Shown piece by piece: positions 33,845 through 35,001 of a stretch of 35,001 bases of DNA. This stretch comes from Anaerolineae bacterium (GTDB lineage: Bacteria; Chloroflexota; Anaerolineae; Aggregatilineales; Phototrophicaceae), in assembly GCA_026645945.1 (NCBI GenBank), contig JAPKMO010000039.1, positions 1 through 35,001 of the forward strand. Reading direction: 5' to 3'. Within the stretch, counting starts at the first letter, position 1; the number at the start of each line of letters is the position of its first letter. Position numbers and translations under genes: made by a program. Below the pieces are notes generated by a model. The model had not been told where the DNA came from. It did not search any database and was given only the letters and a program-made list of their open reading frames with translations.

Positions 33845-34430
33845 GGTCTTGACCCGATTTGGTGGAGGGTTCATAAGAGACACTTCAGGATAAATAGTCG
33901 GCTTCATAGGCCAGTGGACTATAGTAGCCCAGCGACGAATGTAACCGCTGACGATTGTAGAACACTTCAATGAAGTCGAATACGGCGGTACGAGCAGCCT
34001 GCCGGGTAGCAAAGCGCTCCAGGTCGGTCAACTCCGCCCGCAGCGGGCTGAAGAAACTTTCCATCATGGCATTGTCATAGGGATCAGCCTTACCGCTCAT
34101 GCTGAATACCGTGTGCCTTCAGCAGCTCCAGGTAATTGTCGGCTGTGTATTGGCTGCCACGATCCGTATGCTGGATCAGGTCGCTATCCTCAGGCAGTTC
34201 GCGCCGGGCTAAGGCCATGCGTAAGGCTGCCTCTACCAGTGCTTCATCGCGGTAGATGCTCATGGCCCAGCCTACAATCAGCCGTGAATAGGTGTCTAGC
34301 AACGCGGCCAGGTACAGCCAGCCTTCATCCGTCCAGATGCCCACGCTGTCGCCGACCCCTTTCTCGTTAGGCGCATCGGCACTGAAATCCCGCTGGAGTA
34401 GATTGGGAGCTGTCACTTTACGGGCGAAAA
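33845..34430 (-). mobile_element. Truncated IS3-family element
   Basis: Remnant of an IS3-type element carrying the C-terminal part of its transposase. The left limit near 33845 is judged from the end of the transposase and is not supported by a confirmed terminal repeat. On the right it is cut at about 34430 by the IS21-type end repeats. Its left end lies about 25 bases from the start codon of the UxxU thioredoxin-like gene and may have replaced that gene's promoter. Confidence 0.6.
33885..34428 (-). pseudogene. IS3-family transposase (orfB) C-terminal fragment, frameshifted
   Basis: The N-terminal side of the core reads APNLLQRDFSADAPNEKGVG then DSVGIWTDEGWLYLAALLD, where family members have NxxWVGDIT; the W and the IT are changed. 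The second Asp is in LIQHTDRGSQYTADNYLELL. At about 34096 the frame shifts, apparently by loss of about five bases. The rest is MSGKADPYDNAMMESFFSPL (with the catalytic Glu in MMESFF) and HSSLGYYSPLAYEADYLS, ending TGA at 33885-33887. The N-terminus is missing. It cannot act. Confidence 0.85.
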
Positions 34431-34819
34431 TGTACCAGAGGTTTTCACCGAAACTGTACCAGTGATGTTCACCCAGAATAGGCCAGGTAGATGGCACAAC
34501 TCCTGTGCCAACCGTATCCTTCCGCTGAGGCGCACCAGCAGCAGCGGGAGGGGGTATGGCAAACAGGAGGAAAGACAGTATGGAGATACAAGAAATCGTA
34601 CGCCGCCTGCGGGCTGGCGACAGCGACCGGGCCATCCACCAGGCGCTGGGGATGCACCGGGAGACGGTGAAGAAGTACCGGGTGTGGGCCACCGAACAAG
34701 GGCTGCTCACCGGCGAACTACCGTCAGTGGCCGAACTGCATCAATTACTGTCAAGTAACGCCTGAAAGTGTGCCACCCAGTGTGCCGCGCAGACAGCCAC
34801 TCCTGTGCATCCTTCAACG
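34431..34819 (+). mobile_element. IS21-family left end with istA fragment
   Basis: Two direct repeats spaced 24 bases apart, TGTACCAGAGGTTTTCACCG (34431) and TGTACCAGTGATGTTCACCC (34455), are like the multiple terminal repeats bound by IS21 transposase. They precede a truncated istA on the plus strand. The element breaks off at about 34810, where a minus-strand istB end begins. Confidence 0.65.
34580..34765 (+). pseudogene. istA: IS21-family IstA, N-terminal fragment
   Basis: The 61-residue N-terminus of an IS21 transposase. MEIQEIVRRLRAGDSDRAIH is followed by the HTH QALGMHRETVKKYRVWATEQ. ATG 34580 follows GGAGG (34566-34570). The frame ends in TGA at 34763-34765. One base out of phase the text continues in a family-like way, TPESVPPSVPRRQPLL, so a frameshift has broken the gene. 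The DDE core is absent because the element is cut soon after. Confidence 0.8.
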
Positions 34820-35001
34820 TTAAGAAACTACTGCTGGTTGAGCCACTCGCACCTCCTGTTCTAAGGGCTGCCTTCCGCGCGGGCGGAAGCTGTCCCCGGT
34901 AATGACCAGGACATCGGCGTGGTGCAGCAGCCGGTCCAAGCCTGCCGAAGCCAATAAGGGATCGCCAAACAAATCAGGCCATTCACTGGGGGCGCGGTTG
35001 G
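34820..35001 (-). CDS. istB: IS21-family IstB-like ATPase, C-terminal part (runs off the window)
   Basis: A minus-strand frame enters at 35001 and ends TAA at 34822-34820, 59 residues. NRAPSEWPDLFGDPLLASAG then LDRLLHHADVLVITGDSFRP are the end of an IstB/DnaC-like AAA+ helper, where S/N-R-P-x-x-E-W and ILDRLLHHAxVIxIxGxSYR are typical. The sensor or Arg-finger region is intact, and the Walker motifs would lie beyond the window. It faces the istA fragment head-on, while intact IS21 elements have istA and istB in one direction, so at least two copies or an inversion are involved. Confidence 0.85.
   Translation of the reverse strand, partial: NRAPSEWPDLFGDPLLASAGLDRLLHHADVLVITGDSFRPRGRQPLEQEVRVAQPAVVS

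Noticed and set aside
34763-34765. TGA in istA as another selenocysteine codon
   Set aside because: The text after it in the same frame is not IstA-like, while the +1 frame is; a frameshift explains it.

Overview
The window is from a GC-rich bacterium that starts genes with ATG, GTG or TTG and uses TAA, TAG and TGA as stops. A member of the Chloroflexota (Anaerolineae-like) is the best guess. It rests on gene style (a SecA insertion with Cys residues, a PHP-type DnaE with a Pro-rich tail, families I cannot place elsewhere) and not on a marker gene, so it is an inference.

Layout. 1-1250: an ISL3-family element end that cuts a Rhs- or FGE-like remnant. 1255-3905: two overlapping paralogous genes of unknown function. 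4210-6699: a ClpC-type AAA+ unfoldase. 6700-7004: a palindrome and a 13-bp tandem repeat in a convergent gap. 7005-9648: metG, a leader region with promoter, short Met-containing ORF and terminator, and a hotdog thioesterase, all on the minus strand. 9747-11997: a one-pass membrane protein and, divergently, two small paralogous unknown proteins. 12263-13477: recF. 13553-15790: a PAP2-like membrane protein, then a DUF692/MNIO-like protein followed by a HAD phosphatase. 15865-17269: an internally deleted IS3 element abutting a truncated TolB-like propeller. 17514-23380: secA, a winged-helix protein with two small membrane proteins, an adenosine deaminase and a metallo-beta-lactamase-fold hydrolase. 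23459-26967 (minus): a secreted trypsin-like protease, a one-pass membrane protein and mutM. 27113-32146: dnaE with a 413-residue homing-endonuclease intein. 32143-33820: a zinc-ribbon protein, a YbaK-type deacylase, a CopZ-like HMA protein behind a CsoR-like operator, and a thioredoxin-like lipoprotein. 33845-35001: remains of an IS3 element and IS21-type elements.

The core is housekeeping (translation, secretion, replication and repair, proteolysis) with insertion sequences at the edges and one in the middle.

The most notable item is the thioredoxin-like lipoprotein at 33434-33820 (minus). Its frame is open except for two TGA codons, and these fall exactly on the two cysteine positions of the CxxC redox motif. 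This is what a UxxU selenoprotein would look like, and a candidate SECIS hairpin follows at once. Other points of interest are the DnaE intein; an AT-rich tract centred on the empty DnaE site that carries the split intein in cyanobacteria; and a possible Met-codon attenuator in front of metG.
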